Shown here piece after piece: positions 18,030 to 26,744 of a stretch of 34,613 nucleotides of DNA. The notes under the pieces are model-generated. The model saw only the letters and a list, made by a program, of their open reading frames with translations, ran no database searches and had not been told where the DNA came from. Numbering within the stretch: the stretch's first letter is position 1; each line of letters opens with the position of its first letter. Position numbers and translations under genes: made by a program. The DNA comes from Actinomycetes bacterium (lineage in GTDB: Bacteria > Actinomycetota > UBA4738 > HRBIN12), in assembly GCA_021155985.1 (NCBI GenBank), contig JAJNBA010000061.1, forward strand, positions 1-34,613, written 5' to 3'.

Positions 18030-20870
18030 TCAGTCGGCGATCCGCAGCGCAACTGCGGGTCGGATGCGTGCTGCGCGAGAGGCGGGCCATGCGGTCACAG
18101 CCAGCGAGGCCACGAGTGGGAGGGCCAAGATGACGGCTAGGCCGACCCACGGCACGATGAACGGGACCGGAACGTCGCCGAAGGAGTCCGATGCCATCAG
18201 CAGCTGACGTGTCGTGATCAGTCCCAGCACGGCACCGATCACCGTGCCCTGGATGGCGATGAGTCCGGCTTCGGAGAGCATCGCGGTGCGGATGAGTCCG
18301 GCGCGGAAGCCCATCGCCCGAAGCATGCCGATCTCCTGGCGCCGCTCGCGGACGGCGCGAACCATCACGACACCGAGACCCGCGATCCCCACGAGGAGCC
18401 CGAATCCGAGGAAGCCCCGCAGGAGCGCGAGGAAGCCCGTGAGCTTGCTCGCACCGGCGTTGATGAGCGCCGTGAACGTGTCGGCGTCGGCTCCCTGCTC
18501 GAGGAAGGCCCCGTTCACAGAGGACGCGACCGCATCCGCATCGGCGCCGTCCGCGACCCCGAGGTAGTAGCGGGTCACGATGTCCTGTTCGCCGAACAGC
18601 TCGGTGGTGAGCTCGCGGCTCACGAGAGCGCCGTTCTCAAGCCAATCCGTCTCGGCCAGGGCGGCGATCGTCAGCTCATGCGCATCCCCGCTTCCCGGCT
18701 CGATCACCGTGAAGGTGTCACCGACGTCCAGGACCGCCACATCCACGCCGGCGACGAGGAAGTTCTCGGGCACGATGGCCAGAGATGGATCGTTGAGCAC
18801 CGCCAGGTACACGTCTGCATCGCTCGCGTAGGCCTCGTCCCGGCGGAACAATCCCGGTGTCCCACGATCCAGCAGGTCGAGGTCGAACCCGCTGATGGCC
18901 CACTCGGGCGTGCCATCGAGGTGTGCGGCTCCGAAGTTCGCGACGCCCCGGGCAAGGCCCGCGATCGCGACCACGTCGTCGCGGGCAGCCAGCTCGTCGA
19001 CGCCGATCGGGTTCGTCGGGTTGGTGTCGACCATGACGTCGAACCCGGCGGACACCCGCTCGACCGTCACATCGGTGTTACTGGCCAGCGCGATCGAGAA
19101 CGAGGTGAGGATCGTCACCGTGAAGATGACCAGGGAGAACATCCCGAGCAGCATCGAGGTGCGGAACCGCCGCGCGAGCGGATAGGCGATGCCCAACCGC
19201 GGCGCGAGGCCCCGACCACCGCGTCCGAGATGTTCGACCGCGAATGTCCAGACGCGGTCCAGGCTCGATGCCAAGGACACGGCGCCCACGGTCAGCACTA
19301 CGCCCTGGACGACGAAGATGAGCATGTCGGAGCCGCCCATGATGTCGGGGAAGAGCGGGTACACCAGCAGTCCCCAGGCGAGCACCGTCCCAGCCCCGAG
19401 CACACGCGCCGTACGCTCCGGTAGGAGTCGTCGCAGCAGTGGTGCCGCGGCTAACGCCATCACCGGGACTCCGAGGACGAGCGCGAATGGGTTCTCGTTG
19501 ACGTATCCGAGAGATGCGGCAGCGGCGCCGATGACGATGCCGACGGCTCCGAGGACGAGCGTGCGCATTCGTGCCCGGACCACCTTGGGCTCCGGCAGAT
19601 CCCGGATCGCCCGGATGATGTTGAGCCTTGCGATGCGCAGGCTGGTGATCCAGATGGTCACCAGCGAGATGACCAGACCCGTGCTCGCCCCGATGGCGAG
19701 GCTCATGGGCTCGATCGTCAGCGGGTAGCTCGATCCGTCGTCGGCTCCGAAGATGGGACCGGCGACGACCGCGACGAGCCAGCCGACACCGAGTCCGGCC
19801 ACCGCTCCGAGCACAGAGGCGGAGATCGCGTAGAACGCTCCCTCGATCGCGAATGCCCGGGTGAGCCGGCGGCGGGTGAACCCGACCGCTCGCAGCATGC
19901 CGAGCTCGGTCTTGCGCTCTTCGGCGAGCATGACGAACAGGTTGATCAGCAACAGGATCCCCGCGAGGACGCTGAAGATCCCGATCAGGCTGAAGACCTC
20001 GGTGAGACCGGCACCCTGGCGTTCCGCGTCGTCGAGCACGAGAGCCTTCGGTGCTTCGACCTCGATACCCGGCACCGCCGCGACGACGGCGCGTAGATCC
20101 GCCACCGCCCGGTCGGACAGCGCGCGTGTGTCGAACACCCCTCCGTCGAGGGACACCAGGAGACGGTGACGGGGCGAGGCGGCCACGTCGGTGTAGTCCT
20201 CGGCCAAGCCGGTGACCGTGCCCGGAGCGACCAGCGCACCGCCGTATCCCGCGAGCCCGACTTCCGGGACGACGCGCGTGATCGTCACATCGACGGAGGA
20301 GTCGTACGCGTGGAGACGCAACTCGTCGCCCGCCACGACGGCGAGGTCCCCGGCGGTCCGCTCGTTGATGACGATCTGGTTCGGTCCGAGGTTGCCGGCA
20401 TCGGCGACACCGGTGATCGTCGGGTCGGAACCGAAGTCGCGGGCTGCTGCGAGGTCGAGCTCCAAGATCTCGACCTGCGGTACCGCCACGTCTCCCTTGG
20501 GCGCTTCGAGGGTCGCCGTCGCGGTGGTCACCGCCAGTGCGCCGTCGATGCCGTCGATCTCGCCGGCTTCGACCGCCCTCTCGACGTCGTCGATCGCACC
20601 TTCCTTGGGCGTCAGCGTGATGTCGATCGGGCCGTATTTGGTCCGAGCCACGTCGGCGAAGGACGCTTCGATGACGTCACCGACCACGAATGAGGAAGTG
20701 ATGATGGCTGTGCCGAGAAGCGCCCCGGCCACGACCAGCCCGGCCTCCGCGCGGCGGCGCCCGATGTTGCGTACGGCCATGGTGAAGAGGCTTCGTTGTC
20801 GCATTGCCGCGACCGCGAGCGGAGCCAGCAAGAGCAGAGCGAGGACCCCGAGGATCGCGAGGGCGGTCAC
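18030..20870 (-). CDS. ABC transporter permease, FtsX/MacB-like
   Basis: This 946-residue protein is the membrane subunit of a type VII (MacB/LolCDE-like) ABC exporter. It has two FtsX-type four-helix sets (helices around 20, 280-400, then about 440-560 and 590-610, and 830-940) and two large extracytoplasmic domains. Each core carries the expected motif after a charged loop ([19 protein letters not shown] and [19 protein letters not shown]). The fused duplicated form works as a homodimeric pair or as a single permease with its ATPase. The GTG start overlaps the ATPase stop by 4 bases, which indicates translational coupling. Substrates of this class are lipids, lipoproteins or macrolides; which one is unknown. 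Confidence 0.9.
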   Translation of the reverse strand: MTALAILGVLALLLLAPLAVAAMRQRSLFTMAVRNIGRRRAEAGLVVAGALLGTAIITSSFVVGDVIEASFADVARTKYGPIDITLTPKEGAIDDVERAVEAGEIDGIDGALAVTTATATLEAPKGDVAVPQVEILELDLAAARDFGSDPTITGVADAGNLGPNQIVINERTAGDLAVVAGDELRLHAYDSSVDVTITRVVPEVGLAGYGGALVAPGTVTGLAEDYTDVAASPRHRLLVSLDGGVFDTRALSDRAVADLRAVVAAVPGIEVEAPKALVLDDAERQGAGLTEVFSLIGIFSVLAGILLLINLFVMLAEERKTELGMLRAVGFTRRRLTRAFAIEGAFYAISASVLGAVAGLGVGWLVAVVAGPIFGADDGSSYPLTIEPMSLAIGASTGLVISLVTIWITSLRIARLNIIRAIRDLPEPKVVRARMRTLVLGAVGIVIGAAAASLGYVNENPFALVLGVPVMALAAAPLLRRLLPERTARVLGAGTVLAWGLLVYPLFPDIMGGSDMLIFVVQGVVLTVGAVSLASSLDRVWTFAVEHLGRGGRGLAPRLGIAYPLARRFRTSMLLGMFSLVIFTVTILTSFSIALASNTDVTVERVSAGFDVMVDTNPTNPIGVDELAARDDVVAIAGLARGVANFGAAHLDGTPEWAISGFDLDLLDRGTPGLFRRDEAYASDADVYLAVLNDPSLAIVPENFLVAGVDVAVLDVGDTFTVIEPGSGDAHELTIAALAETDWLENGALVSRELTTELFGEQDIVTRYYLGVADGADADAVASSVNGAFLEQGADADTFTALINAGASKLTGFLALLRGFLGFGLLVGIAGLGVVMVRAVRERRQEIGMLRAMGFRAGLIRTAMLSEAGLIAIQGTVIGAVLGLITTRQLLMASDSFGDVPVPFIVPWVGLAVILALPLVASLAVTAWPASRAARIRPAVALRIAD

Positions 20871-21613
20871 GCCATCACCGGGTCCTCGGTGAGGAGGAGA
20901 TCCATCGGATCGACATCTTGGACGACCAGCCCGTCGCGGACCTGGACGAGGCGCTGCCCGGATCGACCGAGGCCCTCGTCGTGGGTGACCACGACGAGCG
21001 TCTGGCCGGCGGCGTGCACCTCGTGCAGGAGCTCGACGATCTCGCCGGCGGTTTGACTGTCGAGCGCGCCCGTGGGCTCGTCGGCCCAGACGAGCGCCGG
21101 CTTGGCGACCAGTGCCCGAGCGACGGTGACGCGCTGCTGCTCCCCGCCCGACAGCTCACCCGGCCGATGATCGGCGCGGTCGGCCAGGCCGACGCGGGCG
21201 AGCATGTCGCGCGCCCGCTCATGCGCTTGCTTCGGCGCCACCCCGGTAACCAGCAGCGGCAGCTCCACGTTCTCCCGCGCGGACAGGACGGGGATCAGGT
21301 TGAAGGACTGGAAGACGAAGCCCATCCGGTTCGCCCGGTGGCGGGTTCGCGTGGCGTCCGACATCGCGAACAGGTCGTCACCGTCCACCGTGACGGTGCC
21401 CGCGTCGATGTCATCCAAGCCCGACAGGCAGTTAAGCAGGGTGGTCTTCCCGTTTCCGGAAGGGCCCATGATCATCAGGAGCTCGCCGGGCCGGACGTCC
21501 AAATCGATGCCGCGCAGAGCGTGAACCTCGTTCGTGCCGGAGCGGTAGGTCTTCACCACGCCGCGCGCGGTCAGGATGGGCGCTTCATTGACGTGCGCGG
21601 TGGAGCTTTGCAT
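20867..21613 (-). CDS. ABC transporter ATP-binding protein (MacB/LolD type)
   Basis: The 248-residue ATPase starts at ATG 21613, preceded by AAGGAG; the longer open frame upstream has no family similarity. It shows the Walker [10 protein letters not shown], the Q-loop [21 protein letters not shown], the signature LSGGEQQRV, Walker [14 protein letters not shown] and the H-loop VVTHD. This is the LolD/MacB/FtsE-like subfamily that drives mechanotransmission exporters. It is the first gene of the operon with the permease and DUF4389 gene. Its promoter should lie in the 336-base gap upstream. Confidence 0.93.
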   Translation of the reverse strand: MQSSTAHVNEAPILTARGVVKTYRSGTNEVHALRGIDLDVRPGELLMIMGPSGNGKTTLLNCLSGLDDIDAGTVTVDGDDLFAMSDATRTRHRANRMGFVFQSFNLIPVLSARENVELPLLVTGVAPKQAHERARDMLARVGLADRADHRPGELSGGEQQRVTVARALVAKPALVWADEPTGALDSQTAGEIVELLHEVHAAGQTLVVVTHDEGLGRSGQRLVQVRDGLVVQDVDPMDLLLTEDPVMA

Positions 21614-21949
21614 CTGGACTCCTTCTGTCTGTCGGCGTAGAGATCTGGACTGTGTTTCGTCGTGTGCTTGAGGCGTCTGCAAGAACCGCTGCGAACCGGT
21701 TGCGTGCTGCTCTCGTTTTCCTCCCGTGTGGCCTTGGCAGTTCGGATCTGGTGAGCTCGGGTCGGTGCTGAACACGCATCCTTCACATCAGCCGTGACTG
21801 AGACGTGACGCGGCCGTCACGGAGGATCATGGGAGTGAGGACGGAGAACGCTCTCGAGGAATTGGCGAACTGCGTCCACGACTGCGTCCGCATCGATGAA
21901 GTTCAGGGTGGATTGGAAGCCGGAGGCCACATCAGGAGCGACCCTGATC
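21614..21949. other. Intergenic region upstream of the ABC operon
   Basis: This 336-base gap separates the BTAD regulator stop from the ABC ATPase start, both on the minus strand. A hairpin (CGTGACG at 21804-21810, CGTCACG at 21815-21821, 4-base loop) is present. Short open frames here have no ribosome sites or recognisable domains, so I treat the stretch as promoter and leader. I see no copy of the TetR palindrome. Confidence 0.5.
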
Positions 21950-22813
21950 TCAGCTCGGAAGGGCTGCCGCGATCCTTCCTCGCACCAAGTCCGGACCATG
22001 AGGAGTGCGGTCCCCGTCGTGTTGGGCATGTCCCCACGATGGAGGCCGGCCGTGACGGTGGCGTGACCACAGGTCGGCGACCAGCGCCCGAAGGCGTTCG
22101 GTCGGCTCCACGCCGAGCTCGAGCATCAACAGTTCGCTGTACCTAGCGAACTCCCGAAGCGCCTCGGTGGGATTACCTTCAGCGATGTGCACCCGGATCA
22201 AGGCGGCCCGTGGACTCTCCCTCAGCGGCTCGGCCCGTACAGCCGCCAGGGCCGCCTCGGCGGCATCCCCGTACTGCTTGCTGGCCACGAGGCGGTCAGC
22301 CAGGACTTCCAGGGCGTGAAGGCGGAGCTGCCGCCACTCCTCGGCATCGACGATCGCCCAGTCGTCGTACGAGTCAGGTAGGAGCTCCCCCGAGAGAGCG
22401 GAGATCGCTTCGCGCCCGGGTCCGTCCGACGATGAAGGGCCTGTCGGATCGAGCAATCGGTGCGCGAGCTCACGTGCTTCCCAGAGGTCGACCGTGACAT
22501 CGTCAGACAATCGGAGATCGCGAGCCGTGGCTGCCAGGGAAGCTCGGGCGTCGCCACGCAGCCGCGTCAGCGCCGATCGAAGACTCGATGAGCCTTGGCT
22601 GTCGGTTGTGTCCGGCCACAGCGTGCCGGCTACCGCTTGTCGCTGCATCACCCTGCCCTTCAATGCGAGGAACGCGATGAGACGCTGGGAGCCTTCAGGG
22701 AGGATCACCGTGGTGCCGGCATCCTCCAGTCGGAAACCGCCGAGGAGGGACAGGCGCAAGTGTGGCTTCTCTTTGGCGTAGATGGCCATGGCCTGTTCGC
22801 CGCTTCCGCTCAT
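21950..22813 (-). CDS. BTAD-domain (SARP-type) transcriptional regulator without sensor
   Basis: The 287-residue protein has an N-terminal winged helix of the OmpR/SARP kind (about 18-90, LRLSLLGGFRL...ILPEGSQRLIAFLALKG...LWPD) and a bacterial transcriptional-activator domain of TPR-like helices (about 100-255, ending ELGVEPTERLRALVADL). It lacks the ATPase and TPR modules of large SARPs, so it resembles small pathway-specific activators. The start at 22813 follows GAGGGGTGG; GTG 22822 and ATG 22789 are alternatives. It diverges from a tetR gene, and two identical palindromes lie between them, so it is probably under TetR control. Its natural target may be the ABC operon downstream (inference). 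Confidence 0.85.
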   Translation of the reverse strand: MSGSGEQAMAIYAKEKPHLRLSLLGGFRLEDAGTTVILPEGSQRLIAFLALKGRVMQRQAVAGTLWPDTTDSQGSSSLRSALTRLRGDARASLAATARDLRLSDDVTVDLWEARELAHRLLDPTGPSSSDGPGREAISALSGELLPDSYDDWAIVDAEEWRQLRLHALEVLADRLVASKQYGDAAEAALAAVRAEPLRESPRAALIRVHIAEGNPTEALREFARYSELLMLELGVEPTERLRALVADLWSRHRHGRPPSWGHAQHDGDRTPHGPDLVRGRIAAALPS

Positions 22814-22865
22814 GGAAACCACCCCTCTGCGAGCCCCGAGCCAGCTCGCGATACTCCATCACCAG

Positions 22866-22879
22866 ACGCTACGTAGCGT
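22866..22879. promoter_or_regulatory. TetR operator candidate, copy 1
   Basis: ACGCTACGTAGCGT is a perfect 14-bp palindrome. It lies 53 bases upstream of the BTAD gene start and is identical to copy 2, 37 bases away. Confidence 0.75.
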
Positions 22880-22902
22880 AGTGGGTTGCGTACAGGATGG
22901 CA

Positions 22903-22916
22903 ACGCTACGTAGCGT
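22903..22916. promoter_or_regulatory. TetR operator candidate, copy 2
   Basis: This is the second exact ACGCTACGTAGCGT, ending 16 bases before the tetR GTG start, so binding here would block tetR transcription or initiation. A further half-site-like AGCGTAGCGTA overlaps its 3' end. Confidence 0.75.
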
Positions 22917-22932
22917 AGCGTAAGCTAACCGT

Positions 22933-23526
22933 GTGGCGTCATCCGAGGCCCCTAGTTCACGTGCGAAGCGAACCGACGTAGCCATCCTTGAAGCGACCCG
23001 GGAGCTTCTCGTCGAGGTCGGCGTGCACGGGTTGACGGTCGAGGGAGTGGCTGCTCGGGCCGGCGTCGCCAAGACGACTGTGTACAGACGCTGGAGCTCC
23101 AAGGAGGACCTCGCGCTCGCTGTCTTGCTCGAGATGGCTGAAGAGGTCGTTGCCGTTCCGGATCTCGGCAACATCCGCGATGAGCTGATCTCGTTCGTGG
23201 ACGGTGCCGTCCGGATCCTAGGAAGGACGCTCATGGGAAGGGTGATGCAGGGGCTCGTCTCTGACTTCGCCACGAACGAGGCACTGGGCGAGGCGTTCCG
23301 CGAGCAGATCGTCTCCATGCGGCTCGCGGAAGTCCGTATGCTCCTCGACCGCGGGATCGAGCGGGGCGAGGTGCGACCTGACGTCGACATCGCGTTGGTT
23401 CACGAGCTCCTCTTCGGCCCGGTTAACTACCGCCTCTTGCTCACTGGCGGGAAGCTCGACGGGCAGCTGGCGGAGCGGATCGTCGATGCGGTCCTTCCCG
23501 GGATTAGCCCGGAAGCGAAGGGCTAG
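22933..23526 (+). CDS. TetR family transcriptional regulator
   Basis: The 197-residue protein has an N-terminal TetR helix-turn-helix (about 15-62, ILEATRELLVEVGVHGLTVEGVAARAGVAKTTVYRRWSSKEDL) and an alpha-helical ligand domain of the TetR_C type that senses small molecules. The GTG start at 22933 lies 16 bases after operator copy 2, so the mRNA leader would be very short. The gene diverges from the BTAD regulator, and both would be controlled from the shared palindromes. The ligand cannot be predicted; the nearby exporter suggests an exported or toxic compound (inference). Confidence 0.93.
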   Translation: MASSEAPSSRAKRTDVAILEATRELLVEVGVHGLTVEGVAARAGVAKTTVYRRWSSKEDLALAVLLEMAEEVVAVPDLGNIRDELISFVDGAVRILGRTLMGRVMQGLVSDFATNEALGEAFREQIVSMRLAEVRMLLDRGIERGEVRPDVDIALVHELLFGPVNYRLLLTGGKLDGQLAERIVDAVLPGISPEAKG

Positions 23527-23769
23527 ACGCGTGGAGGCAAGCCACGTCGCGGTGCTGGTGGTGGAGCGCACGACGACGCTTCGGACATAGGGGTCGATCG
23601 TCCTGGTCGCGGACCCGCAGCCCACTGATCCCTCCCTCGTCACGCGGGTGTCACACAACGGTCACGGCCTGTCGTCAAGGTGACGTCATAACAGAGAGTT
23701 CGTTAGGGGACCTGTGGGGCGGCGCCAAGAGGTGCCCTTCCGCAGTTCCACTGAACCATCGGAGGAGCC

Positions 23770-24702
23770 ATGGCCCCCAGAGGCAAGTCGCGCACAGTTA
23801 TCCGAGCGCTCGCAACGGCAGGGGTGCTTCTCCTGACGCTCGCGGCCCCGGCATTGGCCCAGGGCGACGGATCGGACGTCGCTGAGCAGGACCAAGTCGT
23901 CCTGACCGGTCGGCTGCTGGTCGAGAGCGATCGCACTGTGGACACGGCGGTGATCGTGAACGGCCCGGCCACGATCGAGGGAACCGTTCGGCAGGACCTG
24001 TTCGTCCTAAACGGTGACACTGTTGTCTCCGGCACGGTGAACGGAGACGTGGTCGTGTTCAATGGCGACGTCACGGTGCGATCGGGGGCCGAGATCGGAG
24101 GCGATCTCGTCACACAAGCCACCCCGAACGTGGAGGACGGCGCGACCATCCGCGGGTCGCGGAGCAACGTCGCGACGAAGTTCGACTACGACATGGGGGG
24201 TTTCGCCGGCCGGTTCGTCTGGTGGCTCGGCTACACCGCCTCAGTGCTGATCCTCGGTCTGCTGCTCCTGGCCTTCGCGCCGGGTCTGGACGAGACCGTC
24301 GTCGAGACGATACGGACGCGACTCGGCTCGAGCATCGGGTGGGGCGTCGCCCTCTTCTTCCTCCTGCCGATCGTCGCGGTGCTTCTGCTCGTGACGGTCG
24401 TAGGGATCCCGCTTGGGCTATTCGTGCTGTTCGCGTTGGCTCTCATCTACACGATCGGGTACACGGTCGCGACGCATGCTGTCGGGCGTCTCGTGATACG
24501 GGCCTCCTCGAAGTACGTCGCCTTCGTCGTGGGGTTGGTGATCCTGCGGGCGCTCGCGCTGATCCCGATCGTGGGGGGACTGCTCTGGCTGCTGGCGAGT
24601 GTGTGGGGACTCGGCCTGCTGGCCGTCGCGATCCGGGCTGGGCGTTCTCCTCGGCCAGTCACGGCGACAGCACCGCCACCACCGATGCCGGTGGCGAGTT
24701 GA
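23770..24702 (+). CDS. Bactofilin-like/polymer-forming membrane protein
   Basis: The 310-residue protein has a signal peptide (about 9-31, LATAGVLLLTLAAPALAQ). A right-handed beta-helix-like region of short repeats follows (45-130, for example TVVSGTVNGDVVVFNGDVTV), like bactofilin/polymer-forming domains. The C-terminal half has about four membrane helices (150-290), then a proline tail. The exported placement of the beta-helix differs from cytosolic bactofilins. The start at 23770 follows GGAGGAGCC. The function of this architecture is unknown, and surface or envelope organisation is only a guess. It heads a plus-strand group of three membrane-protein genes. Confidence 0.78.
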   Translation: MAPRGKSRTVIRALATAGVLLLTLAAPALAQGDGSDVAEQDQVVLTGRLLVESDRTVDTAVIVNGPATIEGTVRQDLFVLNGDTVVSGTVNGDVVVFNGDVTVRSGAEIGGDLVTQATPNVEDGATIRGSRSNVATKFDYDMGGFAGRFVWWLGYTASVLILGLLLLAFAPGLDETVVETIRTRLGSSIGWGVALFFLLPIVAVLLLVTVVGIPLGLFVLFALALIYTIGYTVATHAVGRLVIRASSKYVAFVVGLVILRALALIPIVGGLLWLLASVWGLGLLAVAIRAGRSPRPVTATAPPPPMPVAS

Positions 24703-24766
24703 TAACCGGGACCGCTCAGCTTGACCCGTTCCAACATCGGAAGGTTCACCGACCGGAAGGAGCGCC

Positions 24767-25369
24767 ATGAGCGCGGCAACTGTCACGCAGACAACGCCGG
24801 AGGTGCGTCAGTCATCCCGGCCTGCGGGAGCGAAGACGTTCTTCAGTTGGGCCGGACTTTGCATCCTCGGCATCCCTATCGGGGGATATCTCGGCAACAT
24901 CGTCGCCGGCCCTGTCGACGGTGTGACGCCTGCGCTGCTCGGAGGGGTATTGACTGGAGCCGTGGTCGGGTTCGCTCAATGGCTCCTGCTTCGGCGGAGT
25001 CTCGGTGTCGCCCTCGGGTGGATCGCGGCGACGAGCCTTGGACTCGCGGTCGGTTTGGCCGTGGGTGCCATGGTGGTCGCCTACGAGACCTCGAGGCCCC
25101 AGCTCATGATCATGGGAGCGATCTGCGGAGCGTTCGTTGGGATCGCCCAGGGGATCGTGCTGCGAGACAGATTCTCGCTCTGGTCCGTGTGGATCGTCGC
25201 GAACCCGCCTGCCTGGGCGCTCGGTTGGCTCGTGAGCTCCTACGTGATCTCGAGGAACATCGATGAGCGGTTCCCCATCTTCGGTGCGTCGGGAGTCGTG
25301 GTGTTCGCGACCATCACCGGCCTGCTGCTGGTGGCAGGGATACGGGGAGCGAAGTCGGTTCCCGCGTGA
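24767..25369 (+). CDS. Multi-pass membrane protein of unknown function
   Basis: The 200-residue protein has about five membrane segments from residue 28 on. They include two similar G-rich helical hairpins (GGVLTGAVVGFAQWLLLRRSL and GAICGAFVGIAQGIVLRDRF), which suggests an internal duplication. A ribosome site GGAAGGAG precedes the ATG. Nearly the same leader (CGGAAGGAGCGCCATGA) precedes the broken SDR gene at 26104. I do not recognise a named family. It lies between the bactofilin-like gene and a DUF4386-like gene on the same strand. Confidence 0.75.
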   Translation: MSAATVTQTTPEVRQSSRPAGAKTFFSWAGLCILGIPIGGYLGNIVAGPVDGVTPALLGGVLTGAVVGFAQWLLLRRSLGVALGWIAATSLGLAVGLAVGAMVVAYETSRPQLMIMGAICGAFVGIAQGIVLRDRFSLWSVWIVANPPAWALGWLVSSYVISRNIDERFPIFGASGVVVFATITGLLLVAGIRGAKSVPA

Positions 25370-25397
25370 TCGTGGGCTTGCCAACCGGGGGTCCTTG

Positions 25398-26084
25398 ATG
25401 GATGTCGAGGTCGCCGCCGGCGTGTTCCTGATCGTTGCGCCGGTGTGGTTCAACGTGACCTTCGCGCTGCTCGGCAAACGGTTCGACTACCCCGACATCC
25501 TCAGGAAGCCCGCCACGGAAATCCTCGAGCGATTCCACGCGGGCGGGTCGTCTCTGATCCTGATGTGGTGGATGTTCATGCTCTCCGGACTTCTCTTCAT
25601 CCCCGCCGTCGTCCTGCTCGGTCAGGCGCTCCGCTTCACGGGGATCGTCCCGCTCGCCGTGACCGCCGGCGTTCTCGCTGGGCTCGTGCAGATGCTCGGA
25701 CTCCTGAGGTGGGTCTACCTCGTTCCTTCGCTCGCTCGCACGAATGCGGATTCTGCGCTTGAGAGCGGCCAGCGAGAGGCCACGATCGCCGTCTTCCGTG
25801 CCATGCATCAGTACCTCGGGGTCGGCGTCGGCGAGCATCTCGGATACCTCTTCACCGGGCTCTGGTCCGTCCTGACCGGAGTCGCGCTCGTCGGCCGAGA
25901 GTTGATACCTGCTTGGATGGGGTGGGTCGGGATCGTCGTGGGTGTGGGACTGATCGTCGGCTCAGCCGAGTTCTTGGGTCGTGACGAGGAGGACGGCTGG
26001 GCTCTCGCAGGAGCGGCCATCCCGATTCTCTATATCGCCTGGTCCCTGTGGCTCCTCGCGATGGGGATTGCGCTGATCATCTGA
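25398..26084 (+). CDS. DUF4386-like membrane protein
   Basis: The 228-residue protein starts at ATG 25398 after GGGGGTCC; an upstream in-frame opening reads through the preceding gene and is rejected. It has about six to seven membrane helices and DUF4386-like segments ([14 protein letters not shown], then [29 protein letters not shown]). A second member lies at 15552-16289. The family function is unknown. It follows the preceding membrane gene by 28 bases and is probably co-transcribed with it. Confidence 0.72.
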   Translation: MDVEVAAGVFLIVAPVWFNVTFALLGKRFDYPDILRKPATEILERFHAGGSSLILMWWMFMLSGLLFIPAVVLLGQALRFTGIVPLAVTAGVLAGLVQMLGLLRWVYLVPSLARTNADSALESGQREATIAVFRAMHQYLGVGVGEHLGYLFTGLWSVLTGVALVGRELIPAWMGWVGIVVGVGLIVGSAEFLGRDEEDGWALAGAAIPILYIAWSLWLLAMGIALII

Positions 26085-26103
26085 CAGCATCGGAAGGAGC
26101 GCC

Positions 26104-26571
26104 ATGAACGCGGTCAATCGCACACAAGCGAGTCCGGATGTGGGTCGGTTGCCGATGGCCGGGAAGACGGTCCTGGTCACCGGCGCCTCCGGAGGCATAG
26201 GCAGGGCGACCGCGCTGGGCTTGGCCACGATGGGTGCGCGCCTCGCGATCACGGGCCGGGACCGCGAGCGCACCGAGGGAGCAGCTCGCGAGATCCGCAC
26301 CGCCGGCGGCGGGCAGGTGGAGGTGTTAGTCGGGGACCTGTCCTCGCAGTCGGAGGTGCGGAGGCTGGCCAACGAGGTGCTCCGGTTCGCTCCAACCCAT
26401 GCCGGCTCGGTCGTAGACGCAGACCCTCGTGACCGTGGCCACGCCTGGCTGGATCCATCCGGACATCATCGCGGCCGGCTGGCCGAGCCCGGCTTCGAGG
26501 ATCACCGTCGGAGTGCCCGAGCCGTGGGATACTCCCCACCTCTTGCGGCCAGGTTCCTGAGCCACCGCTAG
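26104..26571 (+). pseudogene. Truncated SDR oxidoreductase fused to antisense hydrolase-gene fragment
   Basis: The frame begins as a short-chain dehydrogenase/reductase: ATG with GGAAGGAG, the cofactor motif TGASGGIG at 26-33 and [15 protein letters not shown]. At codon 94 or so similarity stops. Bases 26385-26523 match the hydrolase gene at 14765-14903, here read from its non-coding strand, so the remaining residues are meaningless. The SDR catalytic S-Y-K residues are absent. The open frame to 26571 is therefore a rearrangement product, not a functional enzyme. Confidence 0.85.
26385..26523 (-). repeat. Hydrolase-gene fragment (partner of 14765-14903)
   Basis: On the minus strand this encodes [18 protein letters not shown] and on to GMGWSE, matching codons 195-240 of the hydrolase at 14103-15485. 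A cluster of substitutions in the middle shows that it came from a diverged paralog or is old. It has no start or stop of its own. Confidence 0.88.
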
Positions 26572-26744
26572 AAGGGAATGCGTCTTGGGTGGCGAGGGGC
26601 GGACGGGATCACCCCGTCACCGTTTGGCGTAGACTGCGGCTTCACGGATAGCTCCTAGGGCTCCGACCTCGACTTGCGGGCACCCTCTCACCGTTCCTCC
26701 GGGGCAGGGTTTCCTGAGTCTTCTCCTCAGTCGGATGGGGTGTG

